64,000 bases of DNA, taken from NCBI RefSeq assembly GCF_037963835.1, contig NZ_CP150145.1:5084001-5148000 (forward strand). The letters are read 5' to 3'. Position 1 is the stretch's first letter. Each line of letters begins with the position of its first letter. The position numbers and the translations under genes are program-made. A model generated the notes under the pieces. The model did no database searches and was not told where the DNA came from. It worked only from the letters and a program-made list of their open reading frames with translations. Source of the DNA: Paenibacillus sp. FSL H8-0332. GTDB lineage: Bacteria > Bacillota > Bacilli > Paenibacillales > Paenibacillaceae. Positions 1 through 9,043 of the stretch are shown here, in pieces.

Positions 1-622
1 GGCCAATCCGGTTCTTCCAGCCCTGAAGCGTTCCGTCTTCAAAATCCGTACGCAGCCCTTCCTCCCCCTCCGGGACTTCAGCTGCTGCGATGGTAATCTT
101 GATATCATCCACGTAGAATGCGGTTCCTGCTGCGGCTTCTGCATAAATCTCCGTGAAGCCTACCTTATCGCCTGTAATAAAAGTACCTTCCAGATACGTC
201 CAGTCCCCGGACCACTTCGCTCCGCTAAGTTCCGCTACAAGCGTCCAGTCCTCTTTTTCGCCGATTTTGGTATGTACCGTGAATTTGACCGGCGCCGGAG
301 ATTTCACCCATGCTCCCACGGTGTAGGCTGTGTTCGGAGTCATGTGGTCCGTCAGAACCTGATTGGGCCCTTCCCAATCCTTGGTCCGGCCATCCACGTA
401 CAAACTGTAGGAGCCTCCATGATAGACCTCCTTCGTTACTGTAAGCTGTTCGTCGCCTTTCTTGGTCCAGCCTTGTGCGGTGCCGTCCTCATAGTCCGAA
501 GCAAGAACAACTGCCGGGCCTCCCTCAGCGGCAGCATAGACCGGTGTCCGCATCGGCAGCACCGAAGCCGCGAAGACGACCAGCGCCAGCGCGAGGCTCA
601 TCATTCGTTTACGCTTGAGCAT
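1..622 (-). CDS. Secreted carbohydrate-binding protein, N-terminal part (CBM22-like; probable xylanase)
   Basis: The gene runs off the left edge; only the first 207 codons are present. It starts at ATG 622 behind a GGAGGG ribosome binding site. The protein begins with a signal peptide: a Lys/Arg-rich start, a hydrophobic run, and a likely cut after PVYA near residue 30. A carbohydrate-binding module of the CBM22/CBM4_9 type follows, from DYEDGTAQGW to VDDIKITIA (about residues 42-180). A second copy begins with DFEDGTLQGW just before the edge. Tandem modules of this kind normally precede a GH10 xylanase catalytic domain, but that domain is outside the window, so the enzyme activity is inferred. 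The product is exported and would bind xylan or beta-glucan. Two cre-like sites overlap or follow its promoter. Confidence 0.85.
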   Translation of the reverse strand, partial: MLKRKRMMSLALALVVFAASVLPMRTPVYAAAEGGPAVVLASDYEDGTAQGWTKKGDEQLTVTKEVYHGGSYSLYVDGRTKDWEGPNQVLTDHMTPNTAYTVGAWVKSPAPVKFTVHTKIGEKEDWTLVAELSGAKWSGDWTYLEGTFITGDKVGFTEIYAEAAAGTAFYVDDIKITIAAAEVPEGEEGLRTDFEDGTLQGWKNRIG

Positions 623-647
623 CTGTACCCTCCTAATTTTCATCTTA

Positions 648-661
648 ATTAAGCGCTTACA
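648..661 (-). promoter_or_regulatory. Second cre-like palindrome
   Basis: TGTAAGCGCTTAAT on the minus strand fits 12 of 14 positions of the cre pattern and contains the palindrome TAAGCGCTTA. It lies between the -10 box and the start codon, in a place where bound CcpA could act as a roadblock. Confidence 0.45.
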
Positions 662-667
662 TAATGA

Positions 668-695
668 ATTATAGCTGATTGGAAATCGTTTACAA
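668..695 (-). promoter_or_regulatory. Probable sigma-A promoter of the CBM22 gene
   Basis: Reading the minus strand, a perfect TATAAT lies at 668-673. A TTGTAA -35 box lies at 690-695 with a 16-base spacer. The start codon is 46 bases downstream of the -10 box. Confidence 0.6.
681..694 (-). promoter_or_regulatory. CcpA cre box overlapping the promoter
   Basis: TGTAAACGATTTCC on the minus strand matches 13 of 14 positions of the cre pattern TGNAANCGNTTNCA. It overlaps the -35 box and spacer, so CcpA bound here would block initiation. Catabolite repression of the downstream polysaccharide gene is the expected result. Confidence 0.6.
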
Positions 696-796
696 ATAAC
701 AATTTGATAGGATTGATAACAAAATGATAAGCAGAGCGGGAAAAATTAGCTTGCTGCGCCTGTCGCCCGCTCCCCTTGCGCCAGCACATGTTGCGC

Positions 797-1030
797 TGTA
801 GTCGGTTTTCCGATTACATTCGGCCAGCACAGCACCATCCGGCGCAATGTAGTCGGTTTTCCGATTACATTTGGTCCGCACAGCACCATCCGGCGCAATG
901 TAGTCGGTTTTCCGATTACATTTGGTCCGCACAGCACCATCCGGCGCAATGTAGTCGGTTTTCCGATTACATTCGGTCCGCACACCTCCGCTGCCGCCAT
1001 TGTGTTCGGTTTTCCGCATACATCGCGGCC
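797..1030. repeat. Tandem array of five 51-bp units, each with a hairpin
   Basis: Units start at 797, 848, 899, 950 and 1001, a strict 51-bp period. Each begins with a short dyad of TGTAGTCGG, a TTTT loop and CCGATTACA. The first four are nearly identical; the fifth is diverged (TGTGTTCGG, loop, CCGCATACA) but still palindromic. Because 51 is a multiple of three, the array is open in several frames on both strands, but no reading frame has a convincing start or protein character. The array lies between the CBM22 gene promoter and the terminator of the GH95 operon. Confidence 0.9.
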
Positions 1031-1066
1031 CCTCGTTTACCATCCGGTCAATGTCCAATACAACGC

Positions 1067-1104
1067 AAAAAAAACAGCACACTCCATCCATCTGAAGTGT
1101 GCTG
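1067..1104 (-). terminator. Rho-independent terminator of the GH95 operon
   Basis: On the minus strand CAGCACACT and AGTGTGCTG form a perfect 9-bp stem (1075-1083 with 1096-1104), followed by eight T residues (1074-1067). It lies 48 bases after the GH95 stop codon. Confidence 0.85.
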
Positions 1105-1151
1105 CAAACTGTACAGTCTATGATTCACTCTCCTTATTTACTTCGCCTGCT

Positions 1152-3524
1152 TCACTCCGCATACCGTACAACGACACGTTCCCCAGCCTGCATCTCAATA
1201 CTCACCTGCCCGTCCGAATCCGGCTCTACCAGTTGCCGTTCTTCTCCGCGCGTAATCTCCAGAGGGCGTTCTGCCAGAACCCGGCAGACTCCCCCGAGAT
1301 GAGCGGTAACCTCCGCTTGCCCGAGAACGCCAGCGCTCCAGGCCAGGTTCACCTCATAGCCGCCGCGGGCGCGTAGTCCCTTCACCCGTCCTTCGCTCCA
1401 GCTTGAAGGCAGGGCGGGCAGAAGCTCCAGAACTCCCTGGTGGGATTGCAGCAGCATCTCGGCAATACCGGCTGTAGCCGCGAAGTTCCCGTCAATCTGG
1501 AACGGCGGATGAGCGTCGAACAGGTTCGGATAGACCCCGCCGCGTTCATTGTTAACGGCCTCCGGCTGAACCAGCGTCAGCAGGTTGGAGATCAGCTGCT
1601 TGGCGCGGTCACCCTGTCTGAATCTGGCCCATAGTCCGATTTTCCAGCCCAGACTCCAGCCGGTTCCACCGTCTCCGCGAATCTCAAGCGAGGTTCTTGC
1701 TGCTTCATACAGCTCGGGAGCTAACTTCTCCGTGATCGACCTGCCGGGGTAGACCCCGACCAGATGGGAGACATGGCGGTGATGCACATCCTCATCCTCC
1801 ATATCCGCCGACCATTCCTGAAGCCGGCCTCCGGCACCCACCTTGAGCGGCAGCAGCCGTGCGCGGGCGGTCTCCAGCTCAGCTGCGAACTCCCCGTCCA
1901 GCTCAAGCAATCCGGCTGCAAGGCTGCAGTTCGTGAACAGCTCCGCGATCAGCGACAGATCCATGGTTGCCGCTTCGCTGACGGCATACTTCTTGCCGCC
2001 GTCTACGATTTTGTGCTCAGGAGAAGTGGATGGTGAGGTAATCAGGTGCCCCTCCGGGTTCTCAATCAGCCAATCCAGGCAGAACAAGGCCGCTTCCTTC
2101 ATCACCGGATACGCGGTCTCCCGCAGATAAGACAGATCGCCGCTGAAGGCATAATGCTCCCACAAATGCTGGGTAAGCCATACCCCGCCCATCGCCCAGG
2201 ATGCCCAGACCGGATCTCCGTCGCCGTAGCCGCCAACGGGAGCCGACTGCGCCCAGAGATCGGCGTTATGATGGGCTACCCAGCCGCGCGCGCCATAGTT
2301 AATCCGGGCCGTCTCGCTGCCGTTGACCGCCAGCCTCCGGGTATAGTCAATCAGCGGCTGGTGCAGCTCGGACAGATTGCAGATCTCCGCCGGCCAATAA
2401 TTCATCTCCGCATTGATATTCAACGTGTAATTACTGCTCCACGGCGCCCGGGTGTCCTGATTCCAGATGCCCTGGAGGTTCGCCGGCTGTGTGCCGGGAC
2501 GGGAGCTGGCAATCAGCAGATAACGGCCGTAATGGAACAGAAGCTCTACCAGCCCCGGATCATTGCTGCCGTAGGCGGCAATTCTCTGATCGGTCGGCAT
2601 GCCCTCTGGGGCCAGGCTCTCTCCCAGATGCAGCTCTACCCGGTCAAACAGCTCCCGGTGATCGTCAACATGACGGCTTAGTAGCCCAGCATAAGGCTCA
2701 TTGATGATCCGCTGTACCGCCCCAGCAGTCTGCTGCCGTACATCATAATCCGCCTTCACTGTACCGGACTGCGCATCGAAGGAGGTTGCCGCACTGAAGT
2801 ATAGAACCGCTTCCGTTGCGCCGGTAACTTGTATACCATCAGCACTAGCTTCCAGTCGGCCTCCAGTCTGGACCGCAGCCAGACGGCCGTGGAACTTCAG
2901 ACTCCGGGGGGACTCTCCACCGTAACGAACCGGCTGATCGACTTCGTAATAGTTCGGTGCCACATATTCAGGAGCATGTCCGCTAATCGTGTAGTGCTCT
3001 CCATCTGCTTCCGAACGGTGACGGAGCGGACTGTCCAGCTTCGCCCGGAAGCTGAGCCGGTGCGCCTCGCTGGCCGTTAAGCGGACAATGATCGCCTGGT
3101 CCGGGTGAGAGGCGAAGACCTCCCGGGTATACCGGACACCACCGATTACATAAGAGACGGTACCTATACCCGTGGACAAGTCCAGCTTCCGGCTATACTC
3201 CCCGTCTATGGTCTGCCCGTGCTCCATCGTAAGCAGCAGATCCCCGAACGGCAGATAGGACTGGGCGTAGGGGCCCATCATTTTTTTGCATAGTTCATCC
3301 GCTTCTTCATTCCTACCTTCTGCAATCAGCGCCCTAACCTTAGGGAGAACCTCAAGGGCCCCCGGATTATTCCAGTCTGTCTTGTACCCGGACCACAGCG
3401 TGTCCTCATTCAGCGCCAGACGCTCCTTCTCAATGCCGCCAAAAATCATGGCTCCCAGCCGTCCGTTCCCCACTGGAAGCGCCTCCACCCAAAAAGTGGC
3501 AGGGGTATTAAATGAAATATTCAT
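1152..3524 (-). CDS. GH95 family glycoside hydrolase (alpha-L-fucosidase/galactosidase type)
   Basis: A 790-residue protein of normal GH95 length. The start ATG 3524 is preceded by GGAGG at a spacing of 11; an in-frame ATG six codons earlier contains that ribosome site and is unlikely. It opens with the family motif ALPVGNGRLGAMIFGG. The conserved NINAEMNYWPAE lies near residue 368, the QEW segment with the probable acid residue near 569, followed by the HRHVSHL motif, and FQIDGNF near 678. No signal peptide is present, so it should act in the cytoplasm on imported oligosaccharides, removing terminal L-fucose or L-galactose from, for example, xyloglucan or pectin side chains; which sugar cannot be read from sequence. 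It is the last gene of the operon that starts with the binding protein at 8929. Confidence 0.9.
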   Translation of the reverse strand: MNISFNTPATFWVEALPVGNGRLGAMIFGGIEKERLALNEDTLWSGYKTDWNNPGALEVLPKVRALIAEGRNEEADELCKKMMGPYAQSYLPFGDLLLTMEHGQTIDGEYSRKLDLSTGIGTVSYVIGGVRYTREVFASHPDQAIIVRLTASEAHRLSFRAKLDSPLRHRSEADGEHYTISGHAPEYVAPNYYEVDQPVRYGGESPRSLKFHGRLAAVQTGGRLEASADGIQVTGATEAVLYFSAATSFDAQSGTVKADYDVRQQTAGAVQRIINEPYAGLLSRHVDDHRELFDRVELHLGESLAPEGMPTDQRIAAYGSNDPGLVELLFHYGRYLLIASSRPGTQPANLQGIWNQDTRAPWSSNYTLNINAEMNYWPAEICNLSELHQPLIDYTRRLAVNGSETARINYGARGWVAHHNADLWAQSAPVGGYGDGDPVWASWAMGGVWLTQHLWEHYAFSGDLSYLRETAYPVMKEAALFCLDWLIENPEGHLITSPSTSPEHKIVDGGKKYAVSEAATMDLSLIAELFTNCSLAAGLLELDGEFAAELETARARLLPLKVGAGGRLQEWSADMEDEDVHHRHVSHLVGVYPGRSITEKLAPELYEAARTSLEIRGDGGTGWSLGWKIGLWARFRQGDRAKQLISNLLTLVQPEAVNNERGGVYPNLFDAHPPFQIDGNFAATAGIAEMLLQSHQGVLELLPALPSSWSEGRVKGLRARGGYEVNLAWSAGVLGQAEVTAHLGGVCRVLAERPLEITRGEERQLVEPDSDGQVSIEMQAGERVVVRYAE

Positions 3525-3618
3525 TGCGCAGCTTACCTCCATACACCGTAATTTCTAATCTGGCTGAACCCTTCCATCCTGATAAATCCTGATAACCCTT
3601 TCATTATATAGGCATCTG

Positions 3619-5352
3619 TCAGGAAAGACGAATCCGCAGGGTATACTCAAGCGGAGTGATGAGCGTTACGATGACCTTAAGGCAGCCGTCCGGGTAGCTC
3701 ATCCCGCGGATATCGGCCAGGTGATGCTCATGACAGCCCTGCTCTAGCTCCATCCAGTCCTCCCCGGAGCTGTAGCGCAGCGTCCCGGCAGTCCAGAAGG
3801 AAGTCTCGCTCATCCCCGGCACCGGCGTCAGCGCGGAGCCTTCGAGTCTGCCCTCGCTGGCGAAGAGCAGGACGATCTGGGTCAGCACATCTGCTGGAGA
3901 CGGCGCTGAGAAATGCAGATCCCAGCCTGCTTCCCACTCGCTTACCTTCACGCAGACACTGCTGGTCTGGTTATGGGTAAGCGGCCGCTCGCCATGAGGC
4001 AACAGATACCACGGGCTGGTAGGCAAGCCGGTGCGCGGAGGCAGCTTATCTGCGGGAATAGTGCCGTAATACCCCTTCCCAGCTACAGACTCCAGACGAT
4101 AGCCGCCTGAAAGCTCCGTCAGCGTATCCATCGTAATCAATCCCGGTCCGAAGCTTGAAGCCAGCTGAACCCCCAGCAGCCTTGCCCGGCCATGCCGCAG
4201 CGAGAACAGCGAAGAAGCCTCGGTCATCACGCTTACACTGGTCTCCCCGCTGCGCACCCGGGCAACCGGAGCGCCGAATTCCGTATGCTGCTTGCTGTGG
4301 CGGACGGATCCGCCGTAGCCGTCCTTCCCGATACGGCCGATCAGCTCCTGACGACCCCACGCGCCATTGATTACCTTACGGTAGCTGTCCGGCAGTTCTC
4401 CCGGTATGACTGAAGCCGCCTGCATCTGCGGATAGAGCAGGAACCCCAGCATAATCTGATTGGGCAGCGAACCCGGATGCATAACCGAGCGGCCTGCCAG
4501 CTCCGCAAGAGCTGCGAATTCCGGGTCACGGTCATGCTCTGCCATCAACTGATAGCACAGATAATAGTCAGCCAGCGAATAGACGCTGCCGAAATCCTGC
4601 CGCCCCGAATAATCGGTGACCACCTCACCGTCCGGGTGAACCAGATATTTCATCATCCGCAGATTCAGGCGCACAGGCTCCAGAAGCTCAGGACGGTTCA
4701 GATCCTGCGCGGCGTAATAGAGCATAATGTCACTGACCGTATTGTAGATTCCGTTACTCCGCTCCGTCCATTCGCCGTCCGGCGTAATGTCCATCCCCTC
4801 CTGAAGCCATTCCCCGGCTCTCGCCTGTAACTCCTCCAAGGCAAAAATCCGGTATAAAGACCCCAGCGCAGCAGTCAGCACCCAGCGGTGATTCGGGGTA
4901 TGTACACCCCCGGTCAGCATCGCCGGAATCGTCCGCACAAGGAAGACTCTAATCTGATCCGCCACCGGCTTCAGCGGCGGCCAGCTTTCCCGCTCGAGCA
5001 GCGTGAGGATATTGGCTAATCCGACCACCACGAACGCCGTATCCGGCGGTGAATGATAATTCGTCCAGCCCGGCGAGATCGTGCCGTCCTCATGCTGGAA
5101 CCGCAGCATGAACGCCATCCCCTCATGCAGCTGCTCCAGCAGCACCAGATTCCGGTAATACCGGGACTGCGGATTCACCAGCGCAGCCGCCCATGCCGCC
5201 AGATACTGGGCTGTGCCCGTGTGATTCGGCCAGGCTACGCCGCTCAGCGGATCACGCACGCCCCCGAAGTACCGGCTCTCCCGGTCACTGATCTGCAGCT
5301 CCATGGATTCCTCTGTCCATTTGTCATTAATGTCCGTTATCTTCTTGAACAT
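3619..5352 (-). CDS. Toroid-fold hydrolase/lyase-like protein (heparinase II/III or GH154-like)
   Basis: A 577-residue protein starting at ATG 5352 behind GGGGAG. I do not recognise it with certainty. The N-terminal 330 residues look like an alpha/alpha toroid: WPNHTGTAQYLAAWAA, GWTNYHSPPDTAF, TPNHRWVLTAALG, ERSNGIYNTVSD and DYYLCYQLM are spaced as in helical-barrel carbohydrate enzymes. A GGSVRHSKQHTEFGAP stretch and a beta-rich C-terminal half follow, as in heparinase II/III and GH154 (beta-glucuronidase) proteins. There is no signal peptide, so it is cytoplasmic. It sits between the transporter permeases and the GH95 gene, which suggests that it cuts an imported oligosaccharide, perhaps one containing uronic acid. 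Function is inferred from context and overall shape. Confidence 0.6.
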   Translation of the reverse strand: MFKKITDINDKWTEESMELQISDRESRYFGGVRDPLSGVAWPNHTGTAQYLAAWAAALVNPQSRYYRNLVLLEQLHEGMAFMLRFQHEDGTISPGWTNYHSPPDTAFVVVGLANILTLLERESWPPLKPVADQIRVFLVRTIPAMLTGGVHTPNHRWVLTAALGSLYRIFALEELQARAGEWLQEGMDITPDGEWTERSNGIYNTVSDIMLYYAAQDLNRPELLEPVRLNLRMMKYLVHPDGEVVTDYSGRQDFGSVYSLADYYLCYQLMAEHDRDPEFAALAELAGRSVMHPGSLPNQIMLGFLLYPQMQAASVIPGELPDSYRKVINGAWGRQELIGRIGKDGYGGSVRHSKQHTEFGAPVARVRSGETSVSVMTEASSLFSLRHGRARLLGVQLASSFGPGLITMDTLTELSGGYRLESVAGKGYYGTIPADKLPPRTGLPTSPWYLLPHGERPLTHNQTSSVCVKVSEWEAGWDLHFSAPSPADVLTQIVLLFASEGRLEGSALTPVPGMSETSFWTAGTLRYSSGEDWMELEQGCHEHHLADIRGMSYPDGCLKVIVTLITPLEYTLRIRLS

Positions 5353-5437
5353 CTGCTCGACTCCCCTATCTGCCAGCCCTGTTTGGGCGTGAATTATACT
5401 GCACCTGCACCAGCCAATACAGCACCAGTCAATAGCC

Positions 5438-6310
5438 TCAGCCCTTCACGGCTCCGGTCATCACACCCGAGACGAAGTATCTTTGCAGCCATGGATAGAC
5501 GAGTAGAATAGGCACTGTGGCGAACACTACCGTAGCCGCCTTCAGACTCTCCGGCACAACCGTGCTGATCGCATTCCCCTCCATTCTCATCATATCGGTT
5601 ACCTGGCTGTTCTGGATCATATGATAGAGCTTAAGCTGGAGCGGATACAGCTCCGGCTTCGTGATATACATCAGCGTATCCTGGAATCCGTTCCATCTGC
5701 CGACTGCATAGAACAGGCTTAGGGTAGCAAGCACCGGCATGGATAACGGCAGAATGATACGGATCAGCGTCCCGAACTGGCTGCTGCCGTCGATCTCAGC
5801 GGACTCCTTGAGCGCGTCTGGAATACCGGCCAGAAAAGAAATCAGGATAATCATATAGAAGGGGCTAATCAGCCCGGGCAGAACCAGCGCCCAGATCGTA
5901 TTCAGCAGATGCAGCTCCCGTGTCAGAATATACTCTGGAATAATACCGCCGCTGAAGAACATGGTGACGACAATGATGAACATGAAGATTTTACGGCCCT
6001 TCAGATCCTTCTTCGACAGGGCATAGCCCGCCGCAATAGTCATCATCATGCACAGCGCTGTGAACAGTACCGTCAGGAATATCGTGAAGGCCAGCGAGCG
6101 GATCATCGCGGCATCACTGAACACTTTTTTATACGCCTCAATATTGAAGTCCATAGGGAACAAAGTAACTTTGCCCGAAGCAATCGGGACCGTTCCGCTG
6201 AAGGACACCGCGAGAATATGCACGAACGGAATCAGACATGCCAGCACCGATAAGGTTAAGCAGATCACAATCCATGTATCAAACGCCTTGTTAGCTGCTC
6301 TTTCATTCAT
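5438..6310 (-). CDS. Carbohydrate ABC transporter permease, LplC/YtcP type
   Basis: A 290-residue CUT1-family permease. ATG 6310 is preferred because GGGAG lies eight bases upstream; an in-frame GTG at 6319 overlaps that site. Six hydrophobic segments are visible, beginning with WIVICLTLSVLACLIPFVHI. The ATPase-docking EAA loop reads DALKESAEIDGSSQFGTLIR. The protein ends in VSGVMTGAVKG, a typical LplC C-terminus. It pairs with the permease at 6338-7240. As usual for this family no ATPase is encoded here; a shared MsmX-type ATPase elsewhere in the genome would power it. Confidence 0.93.
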   Translation of the reverse strand: MNERAANKAFDTWIVICLTLSVLACLIPFVHILAVSFSGTVPIASGKVTLFPMDFNIEAYKKVFSDAAMIRSLAFTIFLTVLFTALCMMMTIAAGYALSKKDLKGRKIFMFIIVVTMFFSGGIIPEYILTRELHLLNTIWALVLPGLISPFYMIILISFLAGIPDALKESAEIDGSSQFGTLIRIILPLSMPVLATLSLFYAVGRWNGFQDTLMYITKPELYPLQLKLYHMIQNSQVTDMMRMEGNAISTVVPESLKAATVVFATVPILLVYPWLQRYFVSGVMTGAVKG

Positions 6311-6337
6311 AATGTACACTCCCGATCCAAAGGTTGA

Positions 6338-7240
6338 TTAGAGGATGCTCTCGTCTGTAAGCTTCTTGGAGATATAGTTCGCCGCCAGCAGGAACAGAAG
6401 TCCGACCACCGCCTGGAACAATCCAACCACCGTAGCCAGCGTATACTGCCCCGATTCCAGACCGATCCGGTAGACAAAGGTACTCAGCACATCCGAGTAT
6501 TCCATAACCGCAAGGTTACCGATGACGAACGGCCGCTCGAAGCCAATCGAGATCATGTTGCCCAGATTAATGATCAGCAGCGTAACAATTGTCGGCTTGA
6601 TCCCCGGAATCGTAATATGCAGAATGCGCTTGATTCTTCCGGCCCCATCGACCTCCGCCGCATCGAACAGCTCTTTATTGATGCCCGCGAGTGCCGCCAG
6701 ATAGAGAATCGTCCCCCAGCCTGCGCTTTGCCAGACACCGGTCAGCAGGTAAGTGATCAGCCAATAATTTTTGTCAGAGAGAAAAGGAATCGCATCCAGT
6801 CCCAGACTCGTTAACAGGTTGTTAATCATCCCGGACTGCTGGCCAAAGAGCTGATACACAATCCCGCCGATGATTACCCAGGAAATAAAATGCGGAATAT
6901 ACAGAATCGTCTGAGACAGCTTCTTGAACCAGACCACCTTCAGCTCAAACAGCATAATGGCAATAATCAAGGGGGCGGGAAAAGAAACGATCAGATCCAG
7001 AAAGTTCAGCATCAACGTGTTGCGTAAGGTTATATAAAAGTCCTGATTCGCAAATACCTCGCGGAATCCGTCAAGACCAATCCATTCACTGCCACCAATG
7101 CCTTTGAAAAAGTTGAAGTCCTTGAACGCAATCTGCACACCATACATTGGACCATATTTGAAAATAATAAAGAACAGGACGGGCAAGACCAGCAATGCGT
7201 ACATCTGCCAATTTCTGCGAAAATAACGGGTGTATCCCAC
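6338..7240 (-). CDS. Carbohydrate ABC transporter permease, LplB/YteP type
   Basis: A 300-residue permease. The start is GTG 7240, seven bases after a strong GGAGGAGG; the frame stays open a further 32 codons upstream but that stretch is not protein-like. The N-terminus YFRRNWQMYALLVLPVLFFI and the segment KYGPMYGVQIAFKDF are characteristic of LplB proteins. The EAA loop is NKELFDAAEVDGAGRIKRIL. It forms the membrane channel with the partner permease 27 bases downstream, and receives sugar from the binding protein encoded just upstream. Confidence 0.93.
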   Translation of the reverse strand: MGYTRYFRRNWQMYALLVLPVLFFIIFKYGPMYGVQIAFKDFNFFKGIGGSEWIGLDGFREVFANQDFYITLRNTLMLNFLDLIVSFPAPLIIAIMLFELKVVWFKKLSQTILYIPHFISWVIIGGIVYQLFGQQSGMINNLLTSLGLDAIPFLSDKNYWLITYLLTGVWQSAGWGTILYLAALAGINKELFDAAEVDGAGRIKRILHITIPGIKPTIVTLLIINLGNMISIGFERPFVIGNLAVMEYSDVLSTFVYRIGLESGQYTLATVVGLFQAVVGLLFLLAANYISKKLTDESIL

Positions 7241-7336
7241 AACGATTCCTCCTCCACTGTGCCCCTGAGGCTGAAAGAGGAGCAGCCAAGACCGGCAGCC
7301 CTGCCGCTCCCCCTCCCTCACGGACCTCGAATTCAA

Positions 7337-8929
7337 TTATTTCTGCTCGCTGTAGGCAGCCTTGCGTTCATCCAGAATGGCCTGTCCGCCGCTTGACATG
7401 TAGTCCTTCAGCATACTCTCATAGGTGACTTCGAATTCGCCAGGGGAGACCATTGTAGATTTCACCATCAACTGCTTGATTTTATCGCTAAGTGTCGTGC
7501 CGTATTTGCTCTCGGCCTCAATCGGACGGCTGGTGAACACCGGCTCAATCGGGTTAGTGGTGGAAATATTCAGTGATTTCGCGATGATCTCCTGATACTG
7601 GGTGCGGAAGCTCTTCACAAAGGCCTCATTATTCTTCTCCTGGCTCTCGAAAATCCGTCCGTTCGCGATAATTCCGATATCCCCGCCGCCTGACAGCTTG
7701 TTGGAGGATTCGACAGACAGATCCGGAATGGAGACCGGCACGCCGTCTTCCAGCTTGTAATGCTCGCCTTCAATTCCGTTCTGAATATATTGCAGATGAC
7801 CATCCGCAGACATCCAGTCCAGATACTTGATAGCTTCCACCGCATGCTTGCTGGACTTCGGAATCATAATATACATCCCGTTCGGAGCAGATACTGGCTT
7901 GGCCGTCTTCCCCTCGCTGTTCGTGAACGGATCAATGGCGCTCAGTACCGCCTTCGGGTTATTCTTCGTCATAACATCATAAGAACCGTCAGGGTAGAAG
8001 ATCGCATCGTTATCATCGCTGAATGCGCCCACAAGCCCGTTCCCGATATTCTGTGTAAGGGTCTCTTTATTCTCATCCAGGGCAAAATCCTTGCTGATCA
8101 GCCCTTCGTTATACAGCTTGTTCATATATTGAATGGCATCCTTGAATCCGGGCAGCAGAATCGGGTAGTCCCGGGAGCTCAGGCTCTGTGTAAACTCGAA
8201 GCGCTCCTGCTCACTAACCGGCTTGATGAAGGACCAGACCAGCGAATCATACTGCGCCGCAGCAATCGTCATGCCCAGTGGAATCACCTTGCCGCCGGTC
8301 TCACCCGGATCTTTGGTCTTGAAGGCGGTCAGTGTATTGTATAACTCCTCTGAGGTAGCCGGAACGGGAAGCCCCAGCTTATCCAGCCAATCCTGACGGA
8401 TGAAGGAAGCATATTTACCTATCGTAGAGCGTTTGGCAGGAATGCTATACTGAACGCCATCGTATTGACCGTAGCGCAGAGTATCCTCGCCAAGGAACTT
8501 GGTCAGATTCTGTCCATGCTCCTTCAGCAGCGGAGTCAGATCCGTCAGCCCGCCTTGTTCGGCATATTTGTTGAAGGTTCCGGAGTCATAGGTGAAGACG
8601 ATATCAGGGACATCGGTTCCGCTGGCCATCAGGACATTAAGCTTGGTCACTTCTTCCGAGCGGGGGATAGGGACGAATTCCACATCGATATTATTCGCCT
8701 TGCCGAAATTCTCTTTAACATAATTGGTGAGGAAATTATCGGATGCCGTAACACCGGCCGGCGCATTGCCACGGTCAAAAATTTCGATCTTCAAGCTGCC
8801 GGCTGGTGCTGCACCGTTGCCGCTTGCCTCACTGGAATCTTTAGACGAGCATGCAGACAATACCATAGATGACATAAGAACCGCTGAGAGACCGAGAGCC
8901 AACTTTCTTTTACCGTTATCATTTGTCAT
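7337..8929 (-). CDS. Extracellular sugar-binding lipoprotein, LplA/YtcQ type
   Basis: A 530-residue solute-binding protein. ATG 8929 follows AGGTGG at a good distance; the GTG four codons earlier overlaps that site. The signal peptide KRKLALGLSAVLMSSMVLSAC ends in a lipobox (LSAC), so the protein is anchored to the outer face of the membrane. The long mature domain (over 500 residues) matches the LplA group that takes oligosaccharides, with DVPDIVFTYDSGTFNKYAEQGGL near residue 110. It is the first gene of the operon and has its own promoter at 9015-9043. It likely captures pectin- or hemicellulose-derived oligosaccharides for the two permeases downstream. Confidence 0.93.
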   Translation of the reverse strand: MTNDNGKRKLALGLSAVLMSSMVLSACSSKDSSEASGNGAAPAGSLKIEIFDRGNAPAGVTASDNFLTNYVKENFGKANNIDVEFVPIPRSEEVTKLNVLMASGTDVPDIVFTYDSGTFNKYAEQGGLTDLTPLLKEHGQNLTKFLGEDTLRYGQYDGVQYSIPAKRSTIGKYASFIRQDWLDKLGLPVPATSEELYNTLTAFKTKDPGETGGKVIPLGMTIAAAQYDSLVWSFIKPVSEQERFEFTQSLSSRDYPILLPGFKDAIQYMNKLYNEGLISKDFALDENKETLTQNIGNGLVGAFSDDNDAIFYPDGSYDVMTKNNPKAVLSAIDPFTNSEGKTAKPVSAPNGMYIMIPKSSKHAVEAIKYLDWMSADGHLQYIQNGIEGEHYKLEDGVPVSIPDLSVESSNKLSGGGDIGIIANGRIFESQEKNNEAFVKSFRTQYQEIIAKSLNISTTNPIEPVFTSRPIEAESKYGTTLSDKIKQLMVKSTMVSPGEFEVTYESMLKDYMSSGGQAILDERKAAYSEQK

Positions 8930-9014
8930 ATTTCCTACCACCTATCCCTTTCGATTTCTGATTTCAATCAGCCTGTTGTCTCTGTATGATGCTTACGGCT
9001 TGACCATGTGATGA

Positions 9015-9043
9015 ATTATTACATCGTTTGCGTAATTCGACAA
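9015..9043 (-). promoter_or_regulatory. Probable sigma-A promoter of the LplA-type operon
   Basis: On the minus strand TTGTCG (9038-9043) and AATAAT (9015-9020) are separated by 17 bases. A TG motif precedes the -10 box. The binding-protein start codon lies 86 bases downstream. The AT-rich DNA farther upstream, to about 9230, is where an activator such as the adjacent AraC protein could bind, but I see no clear site. Confidence 0.45.

Noticed and set aside
797..1030. CRISPR array
   Set aside because: The whole 51-bp unit is conserved, so there are no variable spacers, and no cas genes are nearby.
690..1123. Open frames of 84-133 codons on both strands with repeated NRKTDYIAPDGAV-like sequence
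   Set aside because: They arise from the 51-bp repeat, whose length is a multiple of three. No ribosome site or normal protein composition is seen.
5353..5437. Internal promoter with TTGACT and TATAAT between the permease and toroid-protein genes
   Set aside because: The two boxes are 28 bases apart, too far for a sigma-A promoter, and the closer TTGGCT is too near.
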